A stretch of DNA of 64,000 nt from Gammaproteobacteria bacterium (lineage in GTDB: Bacteria > Pseudomonadota > Gammaproteobacteria > HTCC5015). The stretch is taken from contig JAFGLM010000015.1 of assembly GCA_016928055.1 (NCBI GenBank), positions 1-64,000 of the forward strand, given 5' to 3'. The notes under the pieces were generated by a model, which was not told the origin of the DNA, searched no databases, and saw only the letters and a list, made by a program, of their open reading frames with translations. Below, one piece after another: positions 9,042 through 17,485 of the stretch. The position numbers and the translations under genes are program-made. Every line of letters starts with the position of its first letter. Position 1 is the stretch's first letter.

Positions 9042-9677
9042 ATGACAAAAACGAAGCGAATAAACCTATTTCAACGGCTTCGTGAAAATAACCCCAATCC
9101 CACCACTGAACTCAATTATTCAACGCCGTTTGAATTACTTATCTCGATTATCCTGTCTGCGCAAGCTACCGATGTCAGTGTTAATAAGGCTACCGCCAAA
9201 CTGTACCCGGTTGCCAATACGCCCGAGCAAATTACCAAACTGGGCGAAACAAAATTAAAGCGCTATATCAAAACTATTGGCTTGTATAACACCAAAGCAA
9301 AAAATATTATCAAAACCTGCTCCATCCTGATTAAGAAACATGCCGGCACGGTTCCTTCAAACCGCGAGGCACTGGAGGCTTTGCCCGGCGTTGGAAGAAA
9401 AACTGTGAACGTCCTGCTGAATACCGCTTTCGGGCACCCCACAATTGCAGTGGATACCCATATATTTCGTGTGGCGAATCGCACCGGACTGGCGCCGGGT
9501 GAAAATGTCCTGGAAGTTGAGCGCGCACTCGAAAAAGCAGTGCCGGATGAATTTAAACAAAATGCCCATCACTGGTTGATTTTGCATGGGCGCTATGTTT
9601 GTGTCGCTCGCAAACCTCGTTGCGGTGCCTGCGTGATAGAAGATCTGTGCGAATTTGATAAAAAAGTTATTGAATAA
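9042..9677 (+). CDS. nth: Endonuclease III (DNA glycosylase/AP lyase)
   Basis: The 211-residue length equals that of the family. It removes oxidised pyrimidines from DNA and nicks the abasic site in base-excision repair. The helix-hairpin-helix motif LPGVGRKTVNVLL carries catalytic Lys120, and Asp138 lies in VDTHIFRV, both at E. coli numbering. The C-terminal [4Fe-4S] loop has Cys187, Cys194, Cys197 and Cys203 in the C-x6-C-x2-C-x5-C spacing. It is co-directional with the mannoside genes but 41 bp beyond them and functionally unrelated. Confidence 0.97.
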   Translation: MTKTKRINLFQRLRENNPNPTTELNYSTPFELLISIILSAQATDVSVNKATAKLYPVANTPEQITKLGETKLKRYIKTIGLYNTKAKNIIKTCSILIKKHAGTVPSNREALEALPGVGRKTVNVLLNTAFGHPTIAVDTHIFRVANRTGLAPGENVLEVERALEKAVPDEFKQNAHHWLILHGRYVCVARKPRCGACVIEDLCEFDKKVIE

Positions 9678-9925
9678 TAATCTCTTTTAATCATCGGACA
9701 TCAATAATTCTGCCCTGTAGGTGTTTGCCGTAGATTTATTTTCCTTCAGCAACAAGCACAATTCCACCGTGTATTGCTTGCTCCAATTTCACCTAAAAAA
9801 GAGCTATATTCGAGTGAACCAATTAGTTGGATATCGCATCTAACGCGTTTCTAGTTACATATAGAATGGCTTGTAATAACAAGCTTAAACGGTTTTTAAT
9901 TATCTCTTTTCAGAGGAGTTTACTT

Positions 9926-10204
9926 ATGATTGAAAAAATTAAATTTACCGCAATTTTGTCAGCACTCGGGTTAACAATGATCGTTGCATTATTAACCAGT
10001 CCAATAGCTCGCGCTGACGAAAATCCCTTCAGCGTCTCCGATACATCAAGCAATTTGGTGCTGGCAGCTGACGAAAGCAAGTGTGGCGACAGCGAAAAAG
10101 CCAAATGTGGCGAAGGTAAGTGTGGCGACAGCGAAGAAGATAAATGCGGCGATAGTGAAGAAGAAGCTAAATGTGGCGAAGGTAAGTGTGGCGACGGAGA
10201 GTAA
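9926..10204 (+). CDS. HvfA-like Cys-rich RiPP metallophore precursor (secreted, EGKCG repeats)
   Basis: A 92-residue protein with a Sec signal peptide (1-30, ending SPIARA before DENPF), a short linker and an acidic repeat tail with six KCG units at Cys53, 61, 66, 74, 83 and 88; two are in the form EGKCG. This is the layout of HvfA precursors, whose EGKC cysteines are converted by an MNIO (DUF692) enzyme HvfB with partner HvfC into copper-binding oxazolone/thioamide groups. I start at 9926 because AGAGGAG sits 7 bp upstream and the signal peptide begins there. No DUF692, DUF2063 or DoxX gene is adjacent, which is unusual. A convergent gene follows after a terminator, so it appears monocistronic. 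Confidence 0.82.
   Translation: MIEKIKFTAILSALGLTMIVALLTSPIARADENPFSVSDTSSNLVLAADESKCGDSEKAKCGEGKCGDSEEDKCGDSEEEAKCGEGKCGDGE
10103..10195 (+). repeat. Intragenic direct repeat encoding AKCGEGKCGD units
   Basis: A 27-bp stretch at 10103-10129 recurs exactly at 10169-10195, a period of 66 bp, inside the HvfA-like gene. Each copy encodes KCGEGKCGD. Related weaker KCGDSE units lie before and between. This suggests recent duplication of the modified cysteine module. Confidence 0.85.
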
Positions 10205-10250
10205 GCTACTCCGCAAGTCGTTACCTGTTTAACAGCACAGGAATATATTC

Positions 10251-10277
10251 AAAACGGGCCTACTCAGGCCCGTTTTT
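10251..10277. terminator. Bidirectional rho-independent terminator
   Basis: A perfect 10-bp stem (AAAACGGGCC / GGCCCGTTTT) with a TACTCA loop, ending in a T run on the + strand and, read from the other side, a T run on the - strand. It lies between the converging HvfA-like and AmmeMemoRadiSam A genes and can serve both. Confidence 0.85.
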
Positions 10278-10300
10278 ATAACAAAAGTTTATTCGCCGGA

Positions 10301-10894
10301 TTAATTTCTGGCTTCTTTTAGTTCGCGTGATGAAAATGTATGTGTGGTATAACGCTGTACATTGACATTATCCGACCAGAAATCGCTTTTTAAACCGGCT
10401 TTATTTTTCAGCTCACCCAGGAACGCTTGTTTCGCCGGAATATGTTCCCATACTTTTGGCAGAAAGGTTGCCCGATACTGTCCCGCCTCAAACACCACTC
10501 CGTCTATACCCGGCCGTAACTGATCCAGCAAACCTGTCTCGTTGTCAAACTGCAGAACCTGGAGAGGGGAAAGCACGGAAATTTCAATCTGCAATTCCAG
10601 GAATTCACTCCAGTTGACCGGTTCAAAACGGGGGTCTTTGAAAGCGGCCGCATAAGCATTATGAGCAACATCTTCTATCAACGGCCTGCTGGCCTGTAAG
10701 TTGCCGATACAGCCACGCAATTGCCCATGCAAGTACAATGTTACAAAACTGGCTCCTCGCTCACCGAGTCGAATTCGATAGTCGTCCTCTTCTATCGGAC
10801 GATAGCGCCCGGCCTCCAGTCCATAAGCAATGGTATCTTCCGCGATCGACAATAATCGCAGACAATCATCCTGGCTTAAATTAGTGCAACTCAT
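10301..10894 (-). CDS. amrA: AmmeMemoRadiSam system protein A (AMMECR1 domain)
   Basis: This 197-residue protein consists of a single AMMECR1 domain, recognised by LRGCIGNLQASRPLIEDV (about 58-76) and the following PRFEPV. The LRGCIGN loop with its invariant Cys is the family hallmark. Its biochemical role is not established; in bacteria it typically sits with a Memo-domain protein (B) and a radical SAM enzyme. Here the start overlaps the end of the B gene by 14 bp, so the pair is one operon, but no radical SAM gene of this system is in the window. It converges on the HvfA-like gene across a shared terminator. Confidence 0.88.
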   Translation of the reverse strand: MSCTNLSQDDCLRLLSIAEDTIAYGLEAGRYRPIEEDDYRIRLGERGASFVTLYLHGQLRGCIGNLQASRPLIEDVAHNAYAAAFKDPRFEPVNWSEFLELQIEISVLSPLQVLQFDNETGLLDQLRPGIDGVVFEAGQYRATFLPKVWEHIPAKQAFLGELKNKAGLKSDFWSDNVNVQRYTTHTFSSRELKEARN

Positions 10895-11660
10895 AAGAAC
10901 CGTAACCTACCACACTTTCACGACAACCAGCGGTGTCGCCGGAGTTACGCAAATCAACCACCGATACACGCAAACCGTGCTCTCTCGCCACAACCATCAT
11001 TCCATTGATTGCTGTACATCCACAAGCCTGCTCTCCATCGAGATGATTATCGAGTTTCTTAATTGCCTGCGTTGTTTCTGCATCCAGCTCTTCTGCTTCA
11101 GCGTAGGAATGGTAATGACTTAAATCAGAGCTCACAACAATTAGAGTTTCTTCGCCACCCCAAAGACAATCGATGGCTTCGGCGACTTCTTCCGGCTCTG
11201 CGCTTCCCACGACTAATGGAACAATCTTGAATTTTGGTAATACTACCTGCAAAAAAGGCAAATGAACTTCCAGGCTATGTTCCATTCTGTGTGCCGGTTC
11301 AGACACACATATTTGATCAAGGGCCAAAAGTGAGTCACATGCTGTTTTATCAATCTCGACAGAACCTAAAGGTGTTTCAAAGACATCGGATTCGGGCAAG
11401 GCTATCCCGTCCAGCGGAATACGATGCGAGGGCCCCAATAAGACGACCCGTTCGATCCTGGCTGCAACAGGTCGCAGACGACTATAGGCGGCGGCGGCAA
11501 CCGGCCCCGAATATAAATAACCCGCATGAGGAACAATCAAAACTTTGGGTGGCACCCCTTCGCGACTATTGGCCTCCAGTAATTCGGTTATTTGCGAACG
11601 CAATTCGGCTGCGTCGTGTGGATAAAAAGTACCTGCCACTGCGGCTTGTCTGGTTAACAT
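10881..11660 (-). CDS. amrB: AmmeMemoRadiSam system protein B (Memo domain)
   Basis: A 259-residue Memo-family protein related to class III extradiol dioxygenases. The metal-site-like residues are in VPHAGYLYSGP, the GPSHR loop, MEHSLEVHLPFLQ and SSDLSHY. I start at 11660 (MLTRQAAVAGTFYP) because AGGAG lies at correct spacing upstream and AGTFYP is the usual Memo N-terminus; the frame extends to 11708 without support. It is first in a two-gene operon with the AMMECR1 gene. Function in bacteria is unproven. Eukaryotic Memo is reported to bind redox metals, which may matter beside a copper-type metallophore gene (inference). Confidence 0.88.
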   Translation of the reverse strand: MLTRQAAVAGTFYPHDAAELRSQITELLEANSREGVPPKVLIVPHAGYLYSGPVAAAAYSRLRPVAARIERVVLLGPSHRIPLDGIALPESDVFETPLGSVEIDKTACDSLLALDQICVSEPAHRMEHSLEVHLPFLQVVLPKFKIVPLVVGSAEPEEVAEAIDCLWGGEETLIVVSSDLSHYHSYAEAEELDAETTQAIKKLDNHLDGEQACGCTAINGMMVVAREHGLRVSVVDLRNSGDTAGCRESVVGYGSYELH

Positions 11661-11767
11661 AATTACCGCTCCTGTTACCATGCAAAAAACGTAATGTTCT
11701 GTACTCAATTATAGCGGTCAATAAGCTGATGAATAGCCGGGATTGGGTCATGCTTTCTACAAATCAG

Positions 11768-12544
11768 CTAACCTCGCTTGATTTTACTCCAGACAGCATC
11801 CAACTCCGCCAAGGAGCAATCCTGTGGTTTACGCGCCTGAGACGCCAACTCGCTTTCCAGACGGCGGAATCGCGCTTCAAATTTGCGATTGGCGGTCATG
11901 AGCGCTGACTCAGCATCCACTTTCAGGTGCCGAGCCAGGTTGACGCAGCTAAACAACAAGTCGCCCATCTCCTCAGTAATCTGATCCACGTTTCGCTGGG
12001 CTACAGCCTGCTCAAGCTCAGTGATTTCTTCCTGAATCTTGTCCAGCACATCGGTACTTTTTTTCCAGTCAAAACCGACGTTGGCCGCCCGTTTTTGCAG
12101 TTTTTGCGCGCGCTTGAGAGCCGGAAATGTCTGCGGCACACCATCCAATACCCCGTGACAATCCTTCTCGGCCCGCTCACGCACTTTCTCGGTTTCCCAT
12201 GATTCCTTGATCTGAGCCTCGCTCTGGGTACGCTGATCCGGTTCGCCGAAGACATGTGGATGCCGCCGTAACATTTTTTCGCAAATTGAAGCCTCAACAT
12301 CGGTTAGATCAAATAAGCCACGCTCCGCGGCAATCTGTGCATGAAATACCACTTGCAGTAATAAATCACCCAGCTCATCCTTGAGTTCATCGAAATCCTC
12401 CCGGTTTATGGCATCGATGGTTTCATACACCTCTTCCAGAGTGTAATTTGCGATGCTCTTAAAGTCCTGCCGTCGATCCCAGGGACAACCGGTTTCCGGA
12501 TCGCGTAAGCGAGCCACAATTTCCCGCAGTTTCTGTAAATTCAT
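11768..12544 (-). CDS. mazG: Nucleoside triphosphate pyrophosphohydrolase MazG
   Basis: At 258 residues it matches the full-length two-domain MazG (about 263). It hydrolyses NTPs and dNTPs to monophosphates and PPi. The N-terminal domain has RLRDPETGCPWDRRQDF and the EEVYE/DELGDLLLQ acidic metal-binding helices (about 37-65); the C-terminal repeat carries EEITELEQA and EEMGDLLFSCVN (about 170-203). The gene lies downstream of the yfaZ-like gene on the same strand but is separated from it by a terminator, and is about 100 bp from amrB. Confidence 0.95.
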   Translation of the reverse strand: MNLQKLREIVARLRDPETGCPWDRRQDFKSIANYTLEEVYETIDAINREDFDELKDELGDLLLQVVFHAQIAAERGLFDLTDVEASICEKMLRRHPHVFGEPDQRTQSEAQIKESWETEKVRERAEKDCHGVLDGVPQTFPALKRAQKLQKRAANVGFDWKKSTDVLDKIQEEITELEQAVAQRNVDQITEEMGDLLFSCVNLARHLKVDAESALMTANRKFEARFRRLESELASQARKPQDCSLAELDAVWSKIKRG

Positions 12545-12555
12545 ATTGTCTCTCT

Positions 12556-12588
12556 AAAAAAAAAGGCGATAGTCATCACTATCGCCCC
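12556..12588 (-). terminator. Rho-independent terminator after the yfaZ-like gene
   Basis: On the - strand GGCGATAGT pairs with ACTATCGCC (9 bp, 4-nt loop GATG, 12565-12586) and is followed by nine T residues (12556-12564). It ends transcription of the gene at 12611-13246 just before mazG. Confidence 0.85.
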
Positions 12589-12610
12589 AGTTGTGGGATG
12601 AAGTATCTAT

Positions 12611-13246
12611 TTAGAATGAAAACCGAACACCCAGATGCGCACTGTCATCCAGTTTGTATTTCCTGTTGCTGTATAACACACCACTGTATTCCAACTCAGC
12701 TTCCAGCAATCGATAACCGACATATAAACGTGTCGAAGGTGCAATCTCCAGCTCAAACCGAATAGCGGCGTCCAGAATATTTTTATTATCACCAAACGAC
12801 ACGATATCCGGCGCATAGAACAGCTCTGCGCTAACCGCCATCGGCGTACGGGAAGGAAATATATAACTGACTTTACCGCCGATCGCCACGCCGGCAATCG
12901 TTTCGTCATTGTCATCGGGTGCGACAAGCTCGCCATCTATAATATCGTTCGGGGATCGATCCAACTGGGCTGCATAAAGCCTGGCGCCGGCGCCGAACTG
13001 CAGCGCGCGGTTTTTGCCGGCCGAACTACCGGTGATCATTACGCCCAATATCCCGGCATAATCGTCATTCTCATTAAAAAATAATGCCGCACCAACGTCA
13101 GCCCCACCTATACCAATTTGCGAATCACTGTCAAACAAATACTCGAATTGCGCAGCCTCGTTACCCAGCCGAATGTCAATTCCGGCTGCGTAGCCAAAGG
13201 TGCTAAAAAAAATCAGTAAAACTGCTAAGACTAATCGGCGTACCAT
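12611..13246 (-). CDS. YfaZ-family outer membrane protein
   Basis: A 211-residue protein with a signal peptide (LVLAVLLIFFSTFGYA, cut near residue 20) and a body of alternating short beta strands ending in the outer-membrane-type C-terminus HLGVRFSF with terminal Phe. Length and overall pattern (GIDIRLGNEAAQFEY at the start, ELEIAPSTRLYVGYRLLEAE near the end) match YfaZ. Function of YfaZ is unknown; it is presumed to be an outer-membrane beta barrel. It is the only gene of its unit, with its own terminator. Confidence 0.82.
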   Translation of the reverse strand: MVRRLVLAVLLIFFSTFGYAAGIDIRLGNEAAQFEYLFDSDSQIGIGGADVGAALFFNENDDYAGILGVMITGSSAGKNRALQFGAGARLYAAQLDRSPNDIIDGELVAPDDNDETIAGVAIGGKVSYIFPSRTPMAVSAELFYAPDIVSFGDNKNILDAAIRFELEIAPSTRLYVGYRLLEAELEYSGVLYSNRKYKLDDSAHLGVRFSF

Positions 13247-13335
13247 AAATACTCCTCAATGCGGTATGATTTGAATCCAGGAACGATACCGCTGCGAAGT
13301 ATATCATGCCGGACAGACACTGCTTAACTTAGACT

Positions 13336-14364
13336 ATGTTAGAAAATCAAATAGAAAATATTGTCGATCGTGATCACTCAGACGCCAGACTGGAAGCCTT
13401 GAAGCAATGGGTAAAAGAGCAGCTTGCTGTTAGCACCATTATTATTAAGCCGGCCTCAGTTGACGCCAGTTTTCGACGCTACTTCAGGGTCTGGATGGGT
13501 GACAACACCTATATTGCTATGGATGCTCCGCCGGACAAGGAAAATTGTTCCCACTTCGTTGATATCGCTTATCGCCTACGTCTTAACGATATACATGCAC
13601 CGGAAATTCACGCCAAAGATCTGCGACAGGGATTCCTTTTGCTCGATGATTTGGGCGATAAGCCCTATCTGTCCTGTCTTGACTCCAAATCGGTGGCCAC
13701 ACTCTATGGTGATGCGCTGGATACCTTACTGTGCATGCAAAACAATGTTCCGGCCGATGACTTGCCTCCCTACGATAGCCAACAGCTACAAAATGAAATG
13801 GATTTATTTGTGCACTGGTTTTTGCAGGAACACTTACATATAAAACTGGATGAAGAGGCAAAAAATATACTTACCGACTGTTTCGAATTACTGATCGCCA
13901 GTGCTTTGGAACAACCCAGGGTGTTTGTGCACCGCGATTATCATTCTCGCAACCTGATGGTCTGTGATGCACAGAATCCAGGTGTGCTTGATTTTCAGGA
14001 CGCCATGTACGGCCCTATTACTTATGATCTGGCTTCATTGTTGCGCGACTGCTACATTGCATGGCCAAGAATTCAGATTCAGCATTGGCTAAAACTCTAT
14101 TACACGCAACTGTCAATGCAACAACTGATCAATGTTGAATTTGTAAAATTTGAACGCTGGTTTGACTGGATGGGAATGCAAAGACATTTAAAAGCAATCG
14201 GTATCTTCGCACGCTTGCATCACCGTGATGGCAAATCAAATTTTCTGGTCGATATTCCACGCACTTATGATTACATCGTCTCGGTCTGTAAATACTACCC
14301 TGACTTCATGTCATTTAGCCAGTTAATGGCCAGGCTACGGATACACGAGAGACTGGCTACATGA
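13336..14364 (+). CDS. amgK: N-acetylmuramate/N-acetylglucosamine kinase AmgK
   Basis: A 342-residue aminoglycoside-phosphotransferase-fold kinase. The N-terminus shows the SFRRYFRV strand, the Brenner-type loop is VFVHRDYHSRNLMV (Asp201, Asn206), and the metal-binding aspartate is in VLDFQDAMYGP (Asp219). AmgK phosphorylates MurNAc or GlcNAc at the anomeric position during peptidoglycan recycling that bypasses de novo synthesis. The assignment is strengthened by the murU gene overlapping its stop (ATGA). The pair is found in many Gram-negatives but not in E. coli. No strong ribosome site precedes the ATG. Confidence 0.92.
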   Translation: MLENQIENIVDRDHSDARLEALKQWVKEQLAVSTIIIKPASVDASFRRYFRVWMGDNTYIAMDAPPDKENCSHFVDIAYRLRLNDIHAPEIHAKDLRQGFLLLDDLGDKPYLSCLDSKSVATLYGDALDTLLCMQNNVPADDLPPYDSQQLQNEMDLFVHWFLQEHLHIKLDEEAKNILTDCFELLIASALEQPRVFVHRDYHSRNLMVCDAQNPGVLDFQDAMYGPITYDLASLLRDCYIAWPRIQIQHWLKLYYTQLSMQQLINVEFVKFERWFDWMGMQRHLKAIGIFARLHHRDGKSNFLVDIPRTYDYIVSVCKYYPDFMSFSQLMARLRIHERLAT

Positions 14365-15038
14365 AAGCCATGCTGCTGGCGGCGGGACGTGGCGAGCGGA
14401 TGCGGCCGCTCACGGATAAATCACCCAAACCGTTGTTAAAAGTTGGTGGTAAAAGTCTGATTGAATATCGACTTGAATCCCTGAGCAAGGCGGGTATCAA
14501 CGAGTGTGTAATCAACCTGTCTTACCGCGCCGAGCAGATTCGGGAATCACTGGCTGACGGCAAACGTTGGGGATTAAGCATTCAGTACAGTTATGAAGGC
14601 GAGCAACCGCTTGAATCTGCCGGCGGTATCATCCATGCTTTACCACTACTCGGCGATAAACCGTTTATCCTCGTTAACTCGGATATCTGGACCGACTACG
14701 ATTTTAATCGAATGCCTGCACAGCTGCCCGGACTGGCGCATCTGGTAATGGTTGATAATCCGGAACATAACCCGGCGGGTGATTTTTCCCTACATCAGGG
14801 TATCGTCTCAGAAAGCGGCCCGAACAAACTCACGTATAGCGGTATCGGGATTTATCACCCTTTGCTTTTTAAAAACTATAGCGCGGGGAAAAGGCCGCTC
14901 AGGCCCGTACTTGTCCAGGCGATGCGACAAGGAGAAATTAGTGGTGAACATTATCATGGTCAGTGGCAGGATATCGGCACACCCGAACGTTTATTTCATT
15001 TAAGGGATAATGCGTCATGTATAAAATCAGCCAAATAG
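14361..15038 (+). CDS. murU: N-acetylmuramate alpha-1-phosphate uridylyltransferase MurU
   Basis: A 225-residue nucleotidyltransferase. The N-terminus MLLAAGRGERMRPLTDK followed by PKPLLKVGGK is the sugar-phosphate nucleotidyltransferase signature, and NSDIWTDYDF supplies the metal-binding Asp. It converts MurNAc-1-phosphate and UTP to UDP-MurNAc, the step after AmgK. Its start overlaps amgK by 4 bp, and its end overlaps the next gene by 22 bp, so three proteins are probably translated from one message. Confidence 0.93.
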   Translation: MKAMLLAAGRGERMRPLTDKSPKPLLKVGGKSLIEYRLESLSKAGINECVINLSYRAEQIRESLADGKRWGLSIQYSYEGEQPLESAGGIIHALPLLGDKPFILVNSDIWTDYDFNRMPAQLPGLAHLVMVDNPEHNPAGDFSLHQGIVSESGPNKLTYSGIGIYHPLLFKNYSAGKRPLRPVLVQAMRQGEISGEHYHGQWQDIGTPERLFHLRDNASCIKSAK

Positions 15039-16156
15039 TACCTGTCTCCATTGTTTTGGGAGTTTGCTTTTGCGCTACGCCCCAGGCATTAAGCGAACCC
15101 AACCAACAAGAACCCCTTGTCACCACACCAACGCCAACGCTCATAAATGCCGAAGAAATACTGGCACTCAATAGCCGGATGCGTTCAATGGTCGATTTAT
15201 TCGTAAAACCGGTCAGTAACCGCGAACGTCGTGCACAGGAAGTATATAAGCTGATGTTTGATAAGGATAAGTTTGCACTCTATTACGATAATAGTTATAC
15301 AAAAACTGCAATAGAAACCATTGAAAGCGGTTCAGGAAACTGTGTTTCGTTAGCAAGCGTTTTTGTTGCAATGGCCCGCTATGCCGGTCTGGAAGCAAAC
15401 TATCTGGACGTTGAAGTACCGGATAACTGGCAGCGTGAATCAGATGTCCTATACCAGTTAAAACACATCAGCGCCTCAGCAAAAGTGGCCGCCAGAACCT
15501 ATCTTGGAATCGAGTATGAATGGCTGGGATCAATCGGTACCGTCAAACCACGGACTCTCAGCGATGAGCAAGCCTTTGGCACTTACTATGCCAACCGCGG
15601 CATCGAACTTCTAATGCAGGACAATATGGATGCGGCCATGCTGCATCTTAATCGGGCGATCGAGCTTGATCCAGAGAACTCCAACAACTGGTCTAATCTG
15701 GGTGTTGCTTTCAGGAGGTTGAATAAACTGGATGCGGCTGAACACGCCTACCTGCAGGCGTTAAAGAAAGATAAGTCCGATCTGACGGCACTCAACAACC
15801 TGGCCATTCTCTATCAGATAACCGGCAAATCAGAACTTGCCGATAAATATAACGCCAAGCTTGAACGCTATCACCGGAAGAATCCATACTACCTTATCCG
15901 GTTAGCAAAAAAGGAGATTGAAGCGGGCGATTATTCAAAAGCACTAAAATTTACCAAAAGCGCCATCAGGAAATACGACGAGGAACACGAATTCTATTTT
16001 ATAGCAGCCAAAATATATGCGCATATGGGAGATACTGAAAAGGCCATGGAAAATTTAAAAAATGCTGAAAAATATGCCTTAAGTGCTCGCAATCGCGATT
16101 TATACAGCAGGAAATTAAAATTGTTGAGCGCCCAACAAAAAGACAAACGCAACTAG
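15017..16156 (+). CDS. Exported transglutaminase-like and TPR-repeat protein
   Basis: A 379-residue protein with a signal peptide (about 1-26), a transglutaminase-like domain (about 45-180) with candidate nucleophile Cys109 in GSGNCVSLASVFVAMARYAGL, and TPR repeats (about 185-350; GTYYANRGIELLMQDNMDAAMLHLNRAIELDP is cut at the canonical A/P positions). The partner His would be His150 (QLKHI), but the usual Asp position is unclear, so activity is uncertain. It starts 22 bp inside murU, which ties it to peptidoglycan recycling by position (inference). The function of this family is not known to me. Confidence 0.75.
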   Translation: MYKISQIVPVSIVLGVCFCATPQALSEPNQQEPLVTTPTPTLINAEEILALNSRMRSMVDLFVKPVSNRERRAQEVYKLMFDKDKFALYYDNSYTKTAIETIESGSGNCVSLASVFVAMARYAGLEANYLDVEVPDNWQRESDVLYQLKHISASAKVAARTYLGIEYEWLGSIGTVKPRTLSDEQAFGTYYANRGIELLMQDNMDAAMLHLNRAIELDPENSNNWSNLGVAFRRLNKLDAAEHAYLQALKKDKSDLTALNNLAILYQITGKSELADKYNAKLERYHRKNPYYLIRLAKKEIEAGDYSKALKFTKSAIRKYDEEHEFYFIAAKIYAHMGDTEKAMENLKNAEKYALSARNRDLYSRKLKLLSAQQKDKRN

Positions 16157-16159
16157 GAT

Positions 16160-16426
16160 CTATTCTTCTGTCTGCTTTTTTTTGGTTCGCTGATACTGAT
16201 CTGCTACGGCCATTGTTCGTTGCTTTAGATAAACCAGCCAGCGCCTGGCCCATGCAAATTCAAGCCCCAGTATCGCCAGACCAAGCGGGATAAATACAAA
16301 AGCCGGTCCCGGAGTAAATATCAGGACAAAACCAAACAAAACTACCGTAATACCTATGATCGCAACAACGAACTTGCGGCCTGTTTTATAGGCAACATTA
16401 AGAGAACCGCGCCATAGTATCGCCAT
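16160..16426 (-). CDS. PGPGW-family small membrane protein
   Basis: An 88-residue protein with one long hydrophobic stretch (about 18-57) broken by TPGPAFVFIPLGLAILGLEF, which resembles the PGPGW motif family. The tail is basic and charged (KQRTMAVADQYQRTKKK), probably cytoplasmic. Function is unknown. It ends 4 bp from the stop of the convergent TPR gene and lies just downstream of lipA on the same strand, so it may be the last gene of the lip transcript. Confidence 0.7.
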   Translation of the reverse strand: MAILWRGSLNVAYKTGRKFVVAIIGITVVLFGFVLIFTPGPAFVFIPLGLAILGLEFAWARRWLVYLKQRTMAVADQYQRTKKKQTEE

Positions 16427-16439
16427 ATCGATCGCTCAA

Positions 16440-17405
16440 CTAAAGCAGATTGGCTGCCTGCTGGTCTGCGTGATACGACGAACGCACCATCGGTCCACTG
16501 GCAATATGACTAAAACCCATCTCATAGCCCAGTTCAGCCAAATGATCAAATTCCAGTGGCGGCAAGAATCTTTTTACCGGCAAGTGATGTTTGCTCGGCT
16601 GCAAATATTGTCCAAGTGTGAGCATTTCCACATCATGTTCGCGCAGATCACGCATAACCTGTTGAACTTCATCGATTTCCTCACCGATACCCAGCATTAA
16701 GCCTGATTTGGTCAAAATCTGTGGGTGTCGCCGTTTAAATTCTTTTAACAAATCCAGCGACCACTCATAAATGGCTCCCGGTCTTGCAGCACGATATAAA
16801 CGAGGTACCGTCTCCAGATTGTGATTGAACACATCAGGCAGGTATTGCTCGAAACAGTCCATCGCCTTTTCCATCTTGTTACGAAAGTCAGGTACCAGTA
16901 TTTCAATACGGATTTCCGGACAGGATTCCCGTATAGCGCGTATGCACTCAACATAGTGACCTGCTCCACCATCTCGCAAATCATCCCGGTCAACTGAAGT
17001 GACCACAACATAGCGCAAACGCATTTGTTTAATTGCCGCAGCAAGATTCTGTGGTTCGTTCTGATCAAGTGGATCGGGTCGCCCGTGTGCGACATCGCAG
17101 AAAGGACAACGTCTGGTGCAGATGTCACCCATAATCATGAAGGTCGCCGTACCTTTATCAAAACACTCACCAAGATTCGGGCAATTAGCTTCTTCGCAAA
17201 CAGAATGCAAATTCATTTCGCGTAAAAGTTTTTTTATACGTTGCACTTCAGGTGACGCATGTATCCTGGCCCGTATCCATTCCGGCTTATGCATCGGATT
17301 CTCAGTAGACTGTATGCGTACCGGAATCTTGGCAAGCTTGTCATAACCCCGTTTATGCTTTTCAACGGTCAAGCGGGATGGTGCAGTATAGTCGGAATTG
17401 GTCAT
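16440..17405 (-). CDS. lipA: Lipoyl synthase (radical SAM)
   Basis: This 321-residue enzyme inserts two sulfurs into octanoyl groups on lipoyl domains. The auxiliary cluster cysteines are Cys70, Cys75 and Cys81 ([12 protein letters not shown]) and the radical SAM cluster cysteines Cys96, Cys100 and Cys103 (CTRRCPFC); the C-terminal RSSYHA Ser motif of LipA is present. Its products serve the E2 protein encoded by sucB at 30970. It follows lipB with an 80-bp gap, in the standard gammaproteobacterial order. Confidence 0.97.
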   Translation of the reverse strand: MTNSDYTAPSRLTVEKHKRGYDKLAKIPVRIQSTENPMHKPEWIRARIHASPEVQRIKKLLREMNLHSVCEEANCPNLGECFDKGTATFMIMGDICTRRCPFCDVAHGRPDPLDQNEPQNLAAAIKQMRLRYVVVTSVDRDDLRDGGAGHYVECIRAIRESCPEIRIEILVPDFRNKMEKAMDCFEQYLPDVFNHNLETVPRLYRAARPGAIYEWSLDLLKEFKRRHPQILTKSGLMLGIGEEIDEVQQVMRDLREHDVEMLTLGQYLQPSKHHLPVKRFLPPLEFDHLAELGYEMGFSHIASGPMVRSSYHADQQAANLL

Positions 17406-17485
17406 CTAGTATGGATCCTGAATACTTACATGAAGTTTAACATGTGGATTGATCAAACGCTCCACGCTCAATCAGTCTGTAATAA

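Noticed and set aside
9827..9925. Upstream in-frame extension of the HvfA-like gene
   Set aside because: The extra 33 residues lack a ribosome site and would bury the clear signal peptide; AGAGGAG precedes the ATG at 9926.
9926..10204. Bufferin-type (BufA, DUF2282) precursor
   Set aside because: Bufferins have spaced single cysteines in a different core; the EGKCG repeats and DENPF junction fit HvfA better.
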